From Pseudomonas sp. Q1-7 (lineage in GTDB: Bacteria; Pseudomonadota; Gammaproteobacteria; Pseudomonadales; Pseudomonadaceae), in assembly GCF_028010285.1 (NCBI RefSeq), contig NZ_CP116304.1, positions 4,480,501 to 4,544,500 on the forward strand: a DNA stretch of 64,000 nt, in the 5' to 3' direction. How positions within the stretch are numbered: the first letter of the stretch is position 1; the number at the start of each line of letters is the position of its first letter. Made by a program: the position numbers and the translations under genes. Below are positions 45,212-54,732 of the stretch, piece after piece. The notes below the pieces were generated by a model. That model saw only the letters and a list, made by a program, of their open reading frames with translations. It did no database searches and was not told the DNA's origin.

Positions 45212-46117
45212 ATGCGAAGCCAAGCCCTGCGCGCCGATATCCTGATGCTGATCACCGCCGCCATCTGGGGCGCGGCCTTCGTCGCCCAGCGCCTGGGGAT
45301 GGATGCCATCGGCCCCTTTCTCTATACCGGACTGCGCTTCACCCTCGGCGCCCTCATCCTTCTGCCCCTGCTGCTGGTGTTGCCCAAGCCAGCCGTGAAG
45401 CAGCCGTTCAACCGCGGCATGCTGCTCGGCGGCCTGTTGATGGGGCTGGCCCTGTCGCTGGGTATCAACCTGCAGCAGGTGGGCCTGCTGTTCACCACGG
45501 TGACCAATTCCGGCTTCATTACCGGCCTGTACGTGATCATAGTCCCGCTGCTGGGCCTCTTCCTCGGCCATCGTACTGGCATGGGCACCTGGCTGGGTGC
45601 CTGCCTGGCAGTCGTGGGGATGTTCCTGCTCAGTGTCGGTGAAGGCTTTCAGGTCGCCTCAGGCGACTGGCTGCAGCTGGCCGGCGCCTGCGTCTGGGGC
45701 GTGCATGTACTGCTGGTGGGTTACTTCGCCAGCCGCTACGACCCGATCCGCCTTTCCATCCTGCAGTTCGCGGTATGCGCGGTGGTCAGCCTGGTCCTCG
45801 CACTGGTGCTCGAAGAGATCAAGGTCGAAGCGATCCTCCAGGCGGGTCCCGCCATCCTTTATGGTGGCGTCATCGCCGTCGCCATCGGCTACACCCTGCA
45901 AGTGGTGGCGCAGCGTCATGCCATCGCGTCCCACGCCGCCATCATCCTCTCGCTGGAAGCGGTGTTCGCCGCCATCGCCGGCGCCCTGATGCTGGACGAG
46001 TCCCTGCATCCGCGCGGCTACCTCGGCTGCGCCCTGATGTTCACCGGCATGCTGGTGGCGCAACTCTGGCCGCAGAAGGCGATGGCCGAGACGGTCCCGA
46101 CCGAGGCCAAAGCCTGA
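45212..46117 (+). CDS. EamA/DMT-family transporter
   Basis: 301-residue inner-membrane protein with ten predicted helices in two EamA repeats: ILMLITAAIWGAAFVAQRLG begins the first and WLQLAGACVWGVHVLLVGYF the second; the repeat ends carry SGFITGLYVIIVPLLGLF and SLEAVFAAIAGALMLDE. These drug/metabolite transporters export small molecules; the substrate is not predictable. The ATG at 45212 follows GAGATCCACC; upstream alternative codons look non-coding. Converges directly with the DTW gene, whose stop adjoins its own. Confidence 0.88.
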   Translation: MRSQALRADILMLITAAIWGAAFVAQRLGMDAIGPFLYTGLRFTLGALILLPLLLVLPKPAVKQPFNRGMLLGGLLMGLALSLGINLQQVGLLFTTVTNSGFITGLYVIIVPLLGLFLGHRTGMGTWLGACLAVVGMFLLSVGEGFQVASGDWLQLAGACVWGVHVLLVGYFASRYDPIRLSILQFAVCAVVSLVLALVLEEIKVEAILQAGPAILYGGVIAVAIGYTLQVVAQRHAIASHAAIILSLEAVFAAIAGALMLDESLHPRGYLGCALMFTGMLVAQLWPQKAMAETVPTEAKA

Positions 46118-46828
46118 TCAGAGGTAGCTGCTGAGCGCCTGGTGCGCCAGGCTCGCCTCGTCCAGGGGCAGGGCCCGCTTGGCCCCCAGGTAGCGTTCGG
46201 TGAACACGTCCAGGTAGGCGTTCAACGCGCCGCCGGCCCGTTCGTCCCCGGCCAGCTCCAGGCACAGGGCTCCCACCTCAGCGGTGCACAGGTGCTCATC
46301 GCGCTTGGAGCGACGCAAGCGATAGCGGGAAATCTGCTCCGGTGAAAGGCTGAGGACCGGGAAGCGATCCAGGTAAGGACTCTTGCGGAACATCTTGCGC
46401 GCCTCTGTCCAGGTGGCATCCAGCAGGATGAACAACGGTCGCTTGCGCGCCTCCACCTCGACGCGATCCACCACCCGCTGCGATTCGGCGTACTCGCCGG
46501 GGAACACCAGGTAGGGTTGCCATTGTGGGTCTTCCAGCAGAGCGAGCAGTGCATCGTCCACTTCGGTACGCGACCAGCCGAAGGCCCAGGTATCGGGCAC
46601 CAGATCGGCGATGAGCCAACCGGTGTTGCTGGGTTTCATGGGCTCGGAGTAGTACATCATCAGGCAGACACCGGAGCGCACCGGGACCTTGGGACGCCAG
46701 GCGCAGAAGCAATAGTCAAGGGCGACCCGGCACTCCGGACAGCGCGGCGCGCGCGATCCGCGGGCAACGAAGGGACGGGGGCTGCGCGCAAGGCATTCGG
46801 CGCGCAGGCGGAAGACGGCGTGACTCAT
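46118..46828 (-). CDS. DTW-domain tRNA-uridine aminocarboxypropyltransferase-like protein
   Basis: 236 residues of the TapT/YfiP DTW family. Zinc-binding N-terminus CPECRVALDYCFC, the family motif DATWTEARKM (DxTW) and the C-terminal basic segment RYRLRRSKRDEHLCTAE. TapT adds an aminocarboxypropyl group to U47 of several tRNAs, and that is the likely role. The ATG at 46828 gives MSHAVFRLRAECLARS. It ends one base from the convergent EamA stop. Confidence 0.87.
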   Translation of the reverse strand: MSHAVFRLRAECLARSPRPFVARGSRAPRCPECRVALDYCFCAWRPKVPVRSGVCLMMYYSEPMKPSNTGWLIADLVPDTWAFGWSRTEVDDALLALLEDPQWQPYLVFPGEYAESQRVVDRVEVEARKRPLFILLDATWTEARKMFRKSPYLDRFPVLSLSPEQISRYRLRRSKRDEHLCTAEVGALCLELAGDERAGGALNAYLDVFTERYLGAKRALPLDEASLAHQALSSYL

Positions 46829-47041
46829 CGAAACGGGTTCCAGTACAGCAGGAGAGTGCCCCGTACCGGCCGAATTGCGGCAAGCAAGGGGGACAGGCGT
46901 CAAGGAGGATGGAGCGATTCTACCAGAGGTGCCTGGCCGTGCCGGCGACCGTCTGGAGCCGAATTTTCACGCGACAAGCACTGCAGGCGAACGCACAATT
47001 GCCGCGCTGGTCAAACGGCTACTTTTCGTCAGGAGATTCCC

Positions 47042-47455
47042 ATGCTGCGCCTCACCGCCCTCGCCCTTTGCGCGACCTTGCCCTTCTTTGCCCAGGCCAC
47101 GTCGCTCAAGGACTTCGAGCTGACCAAAATGCTGGAAAAAGTGGCCCGGGAGAGCAGCGCCGGCACCCCTCGCGCCATCAACGAGGACATCCTCGACCAG
47201 GGCTACACGGTGGACGGTAATGATCTGGTGAATCATCTCAGCGTGCGTGAAGCCCATGCCGCGCAGATGCGCGCCAATCCCGACGCGGTGCGCGCGCAGT
47301 TGGGCGCCAGCGTCTGTCGCAACACCGGCTACCGCCAGCTGCTGGCCCGAGGTGCTGGCCTGCGTTACGAGTTCAGCGAGTACAAAAGCAATCGCCCAGT
47401 GACCTCCGAACGCTTCATCGCCCAGGATTGTGGCCTGAAAGCCAAGTCCAACTGA
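47042..47455 (+). CDS. Secreted protein of the PA3611 type
   Basis: 137 residues with signal peptide MLRLTALALCATLPFFAQA cleaved near ATS. The mature part LKDFELTKMLEKVARESSAG, NEDILDQGYTVDGNDLVNHL and SVREAHAAQMRANPDAV ends with a cysteine pair (SVCRNTGY and QDCGLK) that probably forms a disulfide. It resembles the P. aeruginosa quorum-sensing-linked secreted protein PA3611, whose structure was solved but whose function is unclear. RBS AGGAG before ATG. Confidence 0.75.
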   Translation: MLRLTALALCATLPFFAQATSLKDFELTKMLEKVARESSAGTPRAINEDILDQGYTVDGNDLVNHLSVREAHAAQMRANPDAVRAQLGASVCRNTGYRQLLARGAGLRYEFSEYKSNRPVTSERFIAQDCGLKAKSN

Positions 47456-47575
47456 TCGAGCCGGGTCCACCGTTCGTTCCGCGATCGACGTCCGCGGCTC
47501 ATCATCACGAGCACCTCACCGCAATTGATTCGGTCTCCGTGAACTGGAAAAGATCCAGCGTCTGCCGCAAGCTGT

Positions 47576-47592
47576 AGTTGAGCGGCTCAACT
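47576..47592. promoter_or_regulatory. 17-bp palindrome upstream of the LOG-family gene
   Basis: AGTTGAGC-G-GCTCAACT, perfect 8-bp arms around one base, 67 nt before the LOG start codon. Could be an operator for a dimeric regulator or a short hairpin in the leader; nothing in the window names the binding protein. Confidence 0.4.
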
Positions 47593-47659
47593 GGGTCGCC
47601 CGGTTTCCGGCCCCATCCAGAAGAGCAGCTCCGAGAAGTTGATGAGCAAGGAGATTGCT

Positions 47660-48739
47660 ATGCCCTATGATCCGGACGATTACCTCTCCCGGCACTTCCA
47701 GACCAGCGGAATCGACCTGACCCAGAAGGTCGATGAATTGATCAACCTCACCGTCCCCAGCGGCAGCCCCAACCTGGCGCTCTATCGCGAAATGCTGATA
47801 ACCGTGGTGCGCATGGCCCAGGCCGACCGCAACCGCTGGGATGCCAAGATCATGCTGCAGACCCTGCGCGAAATGGAGCACGCCTTCAGCGTCCTGGAAC
47901 AATTCAAGCGTCGCCGCAAGGTCACCGTCTTCGGTTCGGCGCGGACCCCGGAGGGCCACCCTATCTATGCCTTGGCGCGCCAACTGGGCGCGGAGCTCGC
48001 CAAGCGCGACCTGATGGTGATTACCGGTGCCGGTGGCGGCATCATGGCCGCGGCCCACGAAGGCGCGGGGCTGGAAAACAGCCTGGGCCTGAACATCACT
48101 CTGCCATTCGAGCAGCACGCCAACACAACGGTGAATGGAACCGAACACCTGCTGTCGTTCCACTTCTTCTTCGTGCGCAAACTGTTCTTCGTCAAAGAAG
48201 CCGACGCGCTGGTGCTGTGCCCTGGCGGCTTCGGCACCCTGGATGAGGCGTTGGAAGTCCTGACGCTGATCCAGACCGGCAAGAGCCCGGTGGTGCCGGT
48301 CGTACTGCTGGACGAGCCGGACGGCAGCTACTGGGAAGACGCCATCGGGTTCCTTCACGAACAACTGGAACGCAACCGCTACATCCTTCCAAGCGACATG
48401 AACCTGATGCGCCTGGTGCGCAATGCCGATGAGGCGGCAGCCGAAATCGCCCAGTTCTACCGCAACTACCACTCCAGCCGCTGGCTGAATGCCAGCTTCG
48501 TGATCCGCATGAACCACTCTCTCAGCGAGCGAGCGCTGGGCCAGATTCAGGAGCAGTTCGCTGACCTCTGCCTGGAAGGAACCTTCAGCCAGCAAGCCTA
48601 CTCGGAGTCCGAGAAGGACGAACCGGAGTTCAGCGAACTGATTCGCTTGGCATTCCGCTTCAACGGCCGCGACCACGGCCGCCTGCGCGAACTCATTGAT
48701 TTCATCAACCTGCCACAACATTGGGCCGACTGGGCCTGA
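47660..48739 (+). CDS. LOG-family Rossmann-fold nucleotide hydrolase-like protein
   Basis: 359 residues. ATG at 47660 follows AAGGAG with 6-nt spacing. Rossmann core: KVTVFGSARTPEGHPIYALA, MVITGAGGGIMAAAHEGAG and the signature CPGGFGTLDEALEVLTLIQ (PGGxGTxxE). The N-terminal ~95 residues and C-terminal ~100 residues are extensions beyond the core, so this is the long 'TIGR00730' type nearer to PpnN than to short cytokinin-activating LOGs. Likely acts on nucleoside monophosphates (phosphoribohydrolase, or ppGpp-regulated as in PpnN), a guess from family. Stands upstream of the convergent recX. Confidence 0.83.
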   Translation: MPYDPDDYLSRHFQTSGIDLTQKVDELINLTVPSGSPNLALYREMLITVVRMAQADRNRWDAKIMLQTLREMEHAFSVLEQFKRRRKVTVFGSARTPEGHPIYALARQLGAELAKRDLMVITGAGGGIMAAAHEGAGLENSLGLNITLPFEQHANTTVNGTEHLLSFHFFFVRKLFFVKEADALVLCPGGFGTLDEALEVLTLIQTGKSPVVPVVLLDEPDGSYWEDAIGFLHEQLERNRYILPSDMNLMRLVRNADEAAAEIAQFYRNYHSSRWLNASFVIRMNHSLSERALGQIQEQFADLCLEGTFSQQAYSESEKDEPEFSELIRLAFRFNGRDHGRLRELIDFINLPQHWADWA

Positions 48740-48810
48740 CCCGCTACACGGCCGCCACGGCCTGCGGCAAACCAGCCATGCGCCGTCGCGCATGGCGCTT
48801 GTCGGGAAAT

Positions 48811-49275
48811 TCAGTCGTCCGGATTGCCGCGCAGGAGACGGCTGATCATTTCCATGGAATAGCCGCGGTAGGCGAGAAAGCGTCCTTGCTGGGCGCGCTC
48901 GCGGGCGTCCTGCGGTTGCTGCCCCTTGAACTTGCGGCGCCAGACATCGCGCAGCTGTTCTGTCCAGTCGATATCGGCTTCGCGCAGGGCCAGGTCTATC
49001 TCACCACGGGGCAAGCCACGTTGCGCCAGCTCCTCACGGATGCGCTGCGGCCCATAGCCGCCACGGGCACGGCTGGCGATGAAGCTTTCCAGATAACGGG
49101 ATTCGGAGAGCAGCCCCTCTTCCGTCAGACGGTCGAGGGCACTGTCGATCAACTCGGGAGCGGCGCCGCGCTGACGCAACTTACGCGTCAGCTCGACTCG
49201 TCCATGTTCGCGCTGCGCCAATAGATCCATGGCAGCCCGCCGCACTGCGGCGGGGTTGTCGAGCACGACGGGCAT
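48811..49275 (-). CDS. recX: Regulatory protein RecX
   Basis: 154 residues of helical repeats ([60 protein letters not shown]). Binds and inhibits RecA filaments. It lies 7 nt downstream of recA on the same strand, the usual recA-recX operon, in which a small amount of read-through makes RecX. Converges with the LOG gene. Confidence 0.95.
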   Translation of the reverse strand: MPVVLDNPAAVRRAAMDLLAQREHGRVELTRKLRQRGAAPELIDSALDRLTEEGLLSESRYLESFIASRARGGYGPQRIREELAQRGLPRGEIDLALREADIDWTEQLRDVWRRKFKGQQPQDARERAQQGRFLAYRGYSMEMISRLLRGNPDD

Positions 49276-49282
49276 GGGCGGA

Positions 49283-50332
49283 TCAGAGGTCTACGTCGGC
49301 CAGATCATCAGCGTCGGCGGTGGCCGCAGACTTGTTGGCTGCGGCATCGACCAGCAGCTTCTCGCGAATGATCTTCTCGATGGCGCTGCCGACTTCCCGG
49401 TTTTCTTCCAGGTACTTGGCAGCGTTGGCCTTGCCTTGGCCGATCTTATTGCCCTGGTAGCTGTACCAGGCACCGGACTTCTCTACCAGGCCGAGCTGTA
49501 CACCCAGGTCGATGATCTCGCCGGTACGGTAGATGCCCTTGCCGTACATGATCTGGAACTCGGCCTGGCGGAAAGGCGGAGCAACCTTGTTCTTCACGAC
49601 CTTGACGCGAGTTTCGCTGCCCACGACTTCCTCGCCTTCCTTTACCGCGCCGGTACGGCGGATGTCGAGGCGCACGGAAGCGTAGAACTTGAGGGCGTTA
49701 CCGCCGGTGGTGGTTTCCGGGTTGCCGAACATCACACCAATCTTCATACGGATCTGGTTGATGAAGATGACCAGGCAATTGGCATTCTTGATATTGCCGG
49801 TGATCTTGCGCAGGGCCTGGGACATCAGGCGCGCCTGGAGGCCGACGTGGGAGTCACCCATTTCACCTTCGATTTCGGCCTTCGGCACCAGGGCAGCCAC
49901 GGAGTCGACGATGATCACGTCGACGGCGTTGGAGCGTACCAGCATGTCGGTGATTTCCAGGGCCTGCTCGCCAGTGTCCGGCTGGGAGACCAGCAGGTCG
50001 TCCACGTTCACGCCGAGCTTGCCGGCGTAGTCCGGATCCAGGGCGTGCTCAGCGTCGACGAAGGCGCAGGTCGCGCCCAGTTTCTGGGCTTCGGCGATGA
50101 CGGAAAGGGTCAGGGTGGTCTTACCGGAAGACTCAGGACCGTAGATCTCGACGATACGGCCTTTCGGCAGGCCACCGATGCCAAGGGCGATGTCCAGGCC
50201 CAGGGAGCCGGTGGAAATGGCCGGGATGGCCTGGCGGTCGTGGTCGCCCATGCGCATGACCGCGCCTTTGCCGAACTGTTTCTCGATCTGGCCCAGGGCA
50301 GCAGCCAAGGCGCGCTTCTTGTTCTCGTCCAT
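49283..50332 (-). CDS. recA: Recombinase RecA
   Basis: 349 residues. Begins [20 protein letters not shown]; Walker [11 protein letters not shown] (about 66-75), Walker B region [18 protein letters not shown]-binding loops [16 protein letters not shown], and an acidic C-terminal tail [11 protein letters not shown]. Central for recombination and SOS induction. The ATG at 50332 follows AGTGAGGAC; a LexA box lies 45-60 nt upstream. Transcribed with recX. Confidence 0.98.
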   Translation of the reverse strand: MDENKKRALAAALGQIEKQFGKGAVMRMGDHDRQAIPAISTGSLGLDIALGIGGLPKGRIVEIYGPESSGKTTLTLSVIAEAQKLGATCAFVDAEHALDPDYAGKLGVNVDDLLVSQPDTGEQALEITDMLVRSNAVDVIIVDSVAALVPKAEIEGEMGDSHVGLQARLMSQALRKITGNIKNANCLVIFINQIRMKIGVMFGNPETTTGGNALKFYASVRLDIRRTGAVKEGEEVVGSETRVKVVKNKVAPPFRQAEFQIMYGKGIYRTGEIIDLGVQLGLVEKSGAWYSYQGNKIGQGKANAAKYLEENREVGSAIEKIIREKLLVDAAANKSAATADADDLADVDL

Positions 50333-50376
50333 TGAAGTCCTCACTAAACTCAAGAGGGCCTGGCGGCCACCAACAA

Positions 50377-50392
50377 CTGTATAAGTAGACAG
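50377..50392. promoter_or_regulatory. LexA box of recA
   Basis: CTGTATAAGTAGACAG fits CTGT-N8-ACAG (consensus CTGTATATATATACAG) and lies 45 nt upstream of the recA start codon. SOS control of recA-recX follows. Confidence 0.88.
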
Positions 50393-50419
50393 TATTATTC
50401 CATAGGGCAAGTCGCGCGC

Positions 50420-50932
50420 CTACCCCTGGACGGCTTTTTCTCCTGCAGCTAGTCGGATCAGTCCTTGCAGCGCTTCTGCGACCGTCTGCCGGCGCACGGC
50501 CAGGCGATCCCCCGCGAACTGGCGGCGTACCGCCTCCACCTCCGCGCCATCGCCCCAGGCCAGCCAGACCGTGCCGACCGGCTTCTCCGGCGAGCCGCCA
50601 TCGGGTCCGGCCACACCGCTTACCGCCACCGCAAAGCGAGCACCGCTGCGCTGCTGGGCCCCTCGCACCATGGCCTGGACCACCTCGCGACTCACCGCCC
50701 CCACTTGCTGAAACAGCTCGGCCGGCACCGCCAGTTGTGCGGTCTTCTGCCGATTGGAATAGGTGACGTAACCCGCCTCGAACCAGGACGAGCTGCCGGG
50801 AATGCGAGTGATCGCCTCGGCGATGCCTCCCCCCGTGCAGGACTCGGCGGTGCTCACCGATTCCCCACGCGCCGTCAATGTTTCACCCAGGCGGGCGGCC
50901 AGCGCTGTCAGTTCATCTTCGGAAACGGGCAT
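50420..50932 (-). CDS. pncC: Nicotinamide-nucleotide amidase (CinA C-terminal domain, PncC)
   Basis: 170 residues, single-domain CinA_C protein. [19 protein letters not shown] holds the conserved Ser/Thr nucleophile region; further SREVVQAM and [23 protein letters not shown] are family segments. Converts NMN to nicotinate mononucleotide in NAD recycling. The ATG at 50932 gives [17 protein letters not shown]. It is immediately upstream of recA on the same strand and divergent from mutS. Adjacent recA and CinA genes are common in bacteria. Confidence 0.93.
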   Translation of the reverse strand: MPVSEDELTALAARLGETLTARGESVSTAESCTGGGIAEAITRIPGSSSWFEAGYVTYSNRQKTAQLAVPAELFQQVGAVSREVVQAMVRGAQQRSGARFAVAVSGVAGPDGGSPEKPVGTVWLAWGDGAEVEAVRRQFAGDRLAVRRQTVAEALQGLIRLAAGEKAVQG

Positions 50933-51002
50933 GAGCACTCCGGGGTTAAAGCGAGCCAGCGGGATACCGTACACTAGCGCCTTTTGCGCGCAAGGCCAGG
51001 CA

Positions 51003-53570
51003 ATGAGCGATCTCAGCGAACACACACCCATGATGCAGCAGTACTGGAAGCTGAAGAACCAGCATCCGGATCAACTGATGTTCTACCGCATGGGCGACTT
51101 CTACGAGATTTTCTACGAGGACGCCAAGAAGGCCGCCAAGCTGCTCGACATCACCCTGACCGCTCGCGGCCAGTCGGCGGGCAAGTCGATTCCCATGGCC
51201 GGCATCCCCTTCCATTCGGTGGAGGGCTACCTGGCCAAGCTGGTCAAGCTCGGCGAATCGGTGGTGATCTGCGAGCAGATCGGCGATCCAGCCACCAGCA
51301 AAGGCCCGGTGGAGCGCCAGGTGGTGCGCATCATCACCCCCGGCACCATCAGCGACGAAGCGCTACTGGATGAACGCCGCGACAACCTGCTGGCTGCGGT
51401 GCTGGGCGACGAGCGCCTGTTCGGCCTGGCGGTACTGGACATCACCAGCGGCCGTTTCAGCGTGCAGGAGATCAAGGGCTGGGAGAATCTGCTGGCTGAA
51501 CTGGAGCGCTTGAACCCCGCCGAGTTGCTGATCCCAGACGACTGGCCCCAGGGGCTTCCGGCGGAAAAGCGGCGCGGCGTGCGCCGTCGTGCGCCATGGG
51601 ACTTCGATCGCGACTCGGCGAAGAAGAGCCTCTGCCAGCAGTTCGGCGTCCAGGACCTCAAGGGCTTCGGCTGTGAAACCCTCAGCCTGGCCATCGGCTC
51701 CGCGGGTTGCCTGTTGGCCTATGCCAAGGAAACCCAGCGCACCGCCCTGCCCCACCTGCGCAGCCTGCGCCACGAACGCATCGACGATACCGTCATCCTT
51801 GATGCCGCCAGCCGCCGCAACCTGGAGCTGGACGTGAATCTCTCCGGCGGCCGCGACAATACCCTGCAATCGGTGATCGACCGCTGCCAGACCGCCATGG
51901 GCAGCCGTCTCCTGAGTCGCTGGCTGAATCGCCCGTTACGTGACCGTGCTGTACTGGAGGCCCGCCAGGACGCCATCGACTGCCTGCTGGACCGCTATCG
52001 CTTCGAAGGCCTGCAACCCCAGTTGAAGGAAATCGGCGACGTGGAGCGCATCCTTGCCCGAATCGGCCTGCGCAACGCACGTCCCCGTGACTTGGCGCGC
52101 CTGCGCGACGCCCTCGCCGCCCTGCCGCTGCTGCAGGACGCCATGACCGAGCTGGAAGTGCCGCATCTGAAGGGCCTTGCCGGCAATATCCGCACCTATC
52201 CGGAGCTGGCCGACCTCCTGGCCCGCGCCATCATCGACACCCCGCCCGCGGTCATTCGCGATGGCGGGGTGATCAAGACCGGCTACGACGCCGAGCTGGA
52301 CGAACTGCAGGCGCTCAGCGAGAACGCCGGCCAGTACCTGATGGATCTGGAGGCCCGGGAAAAGGCCCGCACCGGTTTGCCGAACCTGAAGGTCGGCTAC
52401 AACCGCATCCATGGCTACTACATCGAATTGCCGCGCGTGCAGGCCGAGCAGGCACCCGCCGACTACATCCGCCGCCAGACCCTGAAGGGCGCGGAACGCT
52501 TCATCACCCCGGAACTCAAGGCGTTCGAAGACAAGGCGCTGTCGGCCAAGAGCCGTGCCCTGGCACGGGAGAAAATGCTCTACGACGAACTGTTGGAGCT
52601 GCTGATCGAACAACTGGCTCCGCTGCAGGACACCGCCGCTGCCCTGGCCGAGCTGGACGTGCTGAGCAACTTCGCCGAGCGCGCGCTGAACCTCGACCTG
52701 AATCGCCCGCGCTTCGTCGACGAACCCTGCATGCGCATCGACCAGGGCCGCCACCCGGTGGTGGAGCAGGTGCTGGACACGCCCTTCGTGGCCAACGACC
52801 TGGCGCTGGATGACGCCACACGCATGCTGATCATCACCGGCCCGAACATGGGCGGTAAGTCCACCTACATGCGCCAGACCGCGCTGATTGTGCTGCTCGC
52901 CCATATCGGTTGCTTCGTGCCGGCGGCCAGTTGCGAGCTGTCGCTGGTGGACCGCATCTTCACCCGCATCGGCTCCAGCGACGACCTGGCCGGCGGCCGT
53001 TCGACCTTCATGGTGGAGATGAGCGAAACCGCCAACATCCTGCATAACGCGAGCGCCAGCAGCCTGGTACTGATGGACGAAGTGGGTCGCGGCACCAGCA
53101 CCTTCGACGGCCTGTCACTGGCCTGGGCTGCGGCCGAACATCTCGCCCGCCTGCGCGCATTCACCCTGTTCGCTACCCACTATTTCGAACTGACCGTGCT
53201 GCCGGAGACCGAACCGGTGGTGGCCAACGTCCACCTGAACGCCACCGAACACAATGAGCGCATCGTCTTCCTGCACCACGTACTGCCCGGCCCGGCGAGC
53301 CAGAGCTACGGCCTGGCGGTAGCCCAGTTGGCAGGCGTGCCGGGCGACGTGATCCAGCGCGCCCGCGAGCATCTGGCGCGACTGGAAACCACCAGCCTGC
53401 CCCACGAAGCGCCGCGCCAGAGCCCCGGACAGCCCACTGCGCCCATGCAAAGCGACCTTTTTGCCAGCCTGCCACACCCGGTACTGGATGAATTGGCCAG
53501 GATCAAGCCGGATGATCTGACACCCCGGCAGGCGCTGGAGCTGTTATATACACTGAAGTCACGTATCTAA
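51003..53570 (+). CDS. mutS: DNA mismatch repair protein MutS
   Basis: 855 residues. N-terminal mismatch-binding FYE motif in [17 protein letters not shown]; connector, core and clamp domains; ATPase with Walker [14 protein letters not shown], Walker [16 protein letters not shown] and C-terminal helix-turn-helix; final residues [16 protein letters not shown] include a clamp-binding-like QSDLF. Recognises mismatches and starts repair with MutL. The ATG at 51003 ([15 protein letters not shown]) is the usual N-terminus. Divergent from pncC. Confidence 0.97.
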   Translation: MSDLSEHTPMMQQYWKLKNQHPDQLMFYRMGDFYEIFYEDAKKAAKLLDITLTARGQSAGKSIPMAGIPFHSVEGYLAKLVKLGESVVICEQIGDPATSKGPVERQVVRIITPGTISDEALLDERRDNLLAAVLGDERLFGLAVLDITSGRFSVQEIKGWENLLAELERLNPAELLIPDDWPQGLPAEKRRGVRRRAPWDFDRDSAKKSLCQQFGVQDLKGFGCETLSLAIGSAGCLLAYAKETQRTALPHLRSLRHERIDDTVILDAASRRNLELDVNLSGGRDNTLQSVIDRCQTAMGSRLLSRWLNRPLRDRAVLEARQDAIDCLLDRYRFEGLQPQLKEIGDVERILARIGLRNARPRDLARLRDALAALPLLQDAMTELEVPHLKGLAGNIRTYPELADLLARAIIDTPPAVIRDGGVIKTGYDAELDELQALSENAGQYLMDLEAREKARTGLPNLKVGYNRIHGYYIELPRVQAEQAPADYIRRQTLKGAERFITPELKAFEDKALSAKSRALAREKMLYDELLELLIEQLAPLQDTAAALAELDVLSNFAERALNLDLNRPRFVDEPCMRIDQGRHPVVEQVLDTPFVANDLALDDATRMLIITGPNMGGKSTYMRQTALIVLLAHIGCFVPAASCELSLVDRIFTRIGSSDDLAGGRSTFMVEMSETANILHNASASSLVLMDEVGRGTSTFDGLSLAWAAAEHLARLRAFTLFATHYFELTVLPETEPVVANVHLNATEHNERIVFLHHVLPGPASQSYGLAVAQLAGVPGDVIQRAREHLARLETTSLPHEAPRQSPGQPTAPMQSDLFASLPHPVLDELARIKPDDLTPRQALELLYTLKSRI

Positions 53571-53710
53571 CCCCTGAACCGCACAAACTGCTAGAATCCC
53601 GCGCGCTCTGGAATACGCCCGGGAATCAGCCTGCCCGGCACCCTGAGTTCCAGCGCCGAGAAGCCGGAGATAAAAGGCTTCCGAGCCGCCGCTTGAGGAG
53701 AAGAATAGAA

Positions 53711-54034
53711 ATGACCTTCGTCGTCACCGACAACTGCATCAAATGCAAATACACCGACTGTGTGGAAGTCTGTCCGGTGGACTGCTTCTACGAAGGCCCG
53801 AACTTCCTGGTCATTCACCCGGACGAGTGCATCGACTGCGCACTCTGCGAGCCCGAATGCCCGGCACAAGCCATCTTCTCCGAGGATGAAGTGCCTGAGG
53901 ACATGCAGGAGTTCATCGAATTGAACCGTGATCTGGCCGAAGTCTGGCCGAACATCACCGAAAAGAAGGACTCCCTGGCCGACGCCGAGGAGTGGGATGG
54001 CGTCAAAGGCAAGCTGGAGCACCTGGAGCGCTGA
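53711..54034 (+). CDS. fdxA: Seven-iron ferredoxin FdxA
   Basis: 107 residues. First cluster [17 protein letters not shown] and second [15 protein letters not shown]: a [3Fe-4S]/[4Fe-4S] ferredoxin of the Azotobacter FdI type. C-terminal acidic extension is typical of pseudomonad FdxA. RBS TTGAGGAGAAGAATAG upstream of ATG. A TAGAAT box lies about 115 nt upstream as promoter candidate. Followed by its own terminator and then convergent rsmZ. Confidence 0.95.
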   Translation: MTFVVTDNCIKCKYTDCVEVCPVDCFYEGPNFLVIHPDECIDCALCEPECPAQAIFSEDEVPEDMQEFIELNRDLAEVWPNITEKKDSLADAEEWDGVKGKLEHLER

Positions 54035-54055
54035 TCCGTCCTCTGCCCAAACGCA

Positions 54056-54081
54056 AAAAGGCCCGCATCTGCGGGCCTTTT
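54056..54081 (+). terminator. Terminator of fdxA
   Basis: Stem AAAAGGCCCGC / GCGGGCCTTTT of 11 bp with loop ATCT; short T run. Confidence 0.85.
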
Positions 54082-54095
54082 GCTTTCCTTCGGGC

Positions 54096-54226
54096 AAAAA
54101 AAGGGGCGGGGGTTACCCGCCCACTCTTTTGTCCCTATTCCCTGTAGTCCTTGCTCATCATCCTGATGAATCGCATCCGGCGATGTCCTGGTCGATATCC
54201 TTATCAACCTGCGTACATCCTGTACG
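54096..54226 (-). ncRNA. rsmZ: Small regulatory RNA RsmZ
   Basis: About 131 nt, minus strand, between fdxA and rpoS, which is the rsmZ position in Pseudomonas. It begins CGTACAGG like the P. aeruginosa RNA I recall. Eight GGA triplets, several in hairpin loops (GCGTAC-AGGAT-GTACGC-type stem at the 5' end; GATA-AGGA-TATC; CATC-AGGA-TGATG), are the binding sites for RsmA/CsrA dimers that the RNA sequesters. It ends in the hairpin GGGCGGG-TAACC-CCCGCCC plus T7. Promoter: TAACAT at 54240-54235 and TTGCAC at 54262-54257 with 16-nt spacing. A perfect GacA box lies 184 nt upstream. Exact 5' end is inferred. Confidence 0.9.
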
Positions 54227-54234
54227 CAAGAGTG

Positions 54235-54262
54235 ATGTTAGCGATCCAGCGGTCCGGTGCAA
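54235..54262 (-). promoter_or_regulatory. rsmZ core promoter
   Basis: -35 TTGCAC (54262-54257) and -10 TAACAT (54240-54235), spacing 16 nt, 8 nt before the inferred 5' end. Confidence 0.6.
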
Positions 54263-54401
54263 GTTGCAGGAATGGCGCTTCCGGAATCTGACTGGCTCAA
54301 CTCGACAAAAATATCCAATTAGATTTCAACGACTTACATGCTTTCCACATCAAGAATCGATCAATATCGAGCAGCGACTTCCTCAGATAACGTACACCGC
54401 G

Positions 54402-54419
54402 TGTAAGCAATCACTTACA
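54402..54419. promoter_or_regulatory. GacA upstream activating sequence
   Basis: Perfect TGTAAG-CAATCA-CTTACA dyad, identical to the TGTAAG-N6-CTTACA consensus bound by phosphorylated GacA. Its centre is about 184 nt before the rsmZ 5' end, the distance known for rsmZ promoters. An additional TGTAAG half-site lies nearer the promoter (plus strand around 54332-54338). Confidence 0.9.
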
Positions 54420-54502
54420 TGCCAATTCATAAAAAAGAACCTCGGGACCCATCCGCCAGATGGAACCTTCCTCGACCGCACTGGAGGTCAGCACAGGAAA
54501 TG

Positions 54503-54717
54503 AAAAGGCCCGGCCAAAGCCGTAATGCTGTTCACATAAGAAGTAACGGGACTCGATCAGTCCCCTCGCCCCTTTGGGGAGAGGGTTAGGGAGAGGGGGG
54601 AAACGACTGTTTCGCAGGGATTTCAACCCTCTCTCCCAGCCCCTCTCCCATAAATGGGAGAGGGGAGCGAGTCATGCGCGCTTAAGTGAACAGCATTACG
54701 GCCAAAGCCGGGCCTTT
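54503..54717 (-). terminator. rpoS terminator hairpin, split by an inserted element
   Basis: Removing 54520-54701 and one copy of CCAAAG restores AAAGGCCCGG-CCAAAG-CCGGGCCTTT, a perfect 10-bp hairpin with 6-nt loop and T run, placed just after rpoS. The insertion sits exactly in the loop. The outer arms can still pair, with the element's own terminal repeats extending the stem. Confidence 0.75.
54520..54701. mobile_element. MITE-like element, 182 bp, in the rpoS terminator loop
   Basis: Terminal inverted repeats of 16 bp, CCGTAATGCTGTTCAC (54520-54535) and GTGAACAGCATTACGG (54686-54701), perfect. The 6-bp CCAAAG occurs immediately outside both ends (54514-54519 and 54702-54707), as for a target duplication. 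The interior is palindrome-rich with CCCTCTCCC-type tracts, including a perfect 11-bp hairpin CCCCTCTCCCA-TAAA-TGGGAGAGGGG at 54640-54665. No open frame of note. Non-autonomous mobile element or miniature repeat is inferred from structure. Confidence 0.75.
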
Positions 54718-54732
54718 CAGGTGGTCAGAGTG

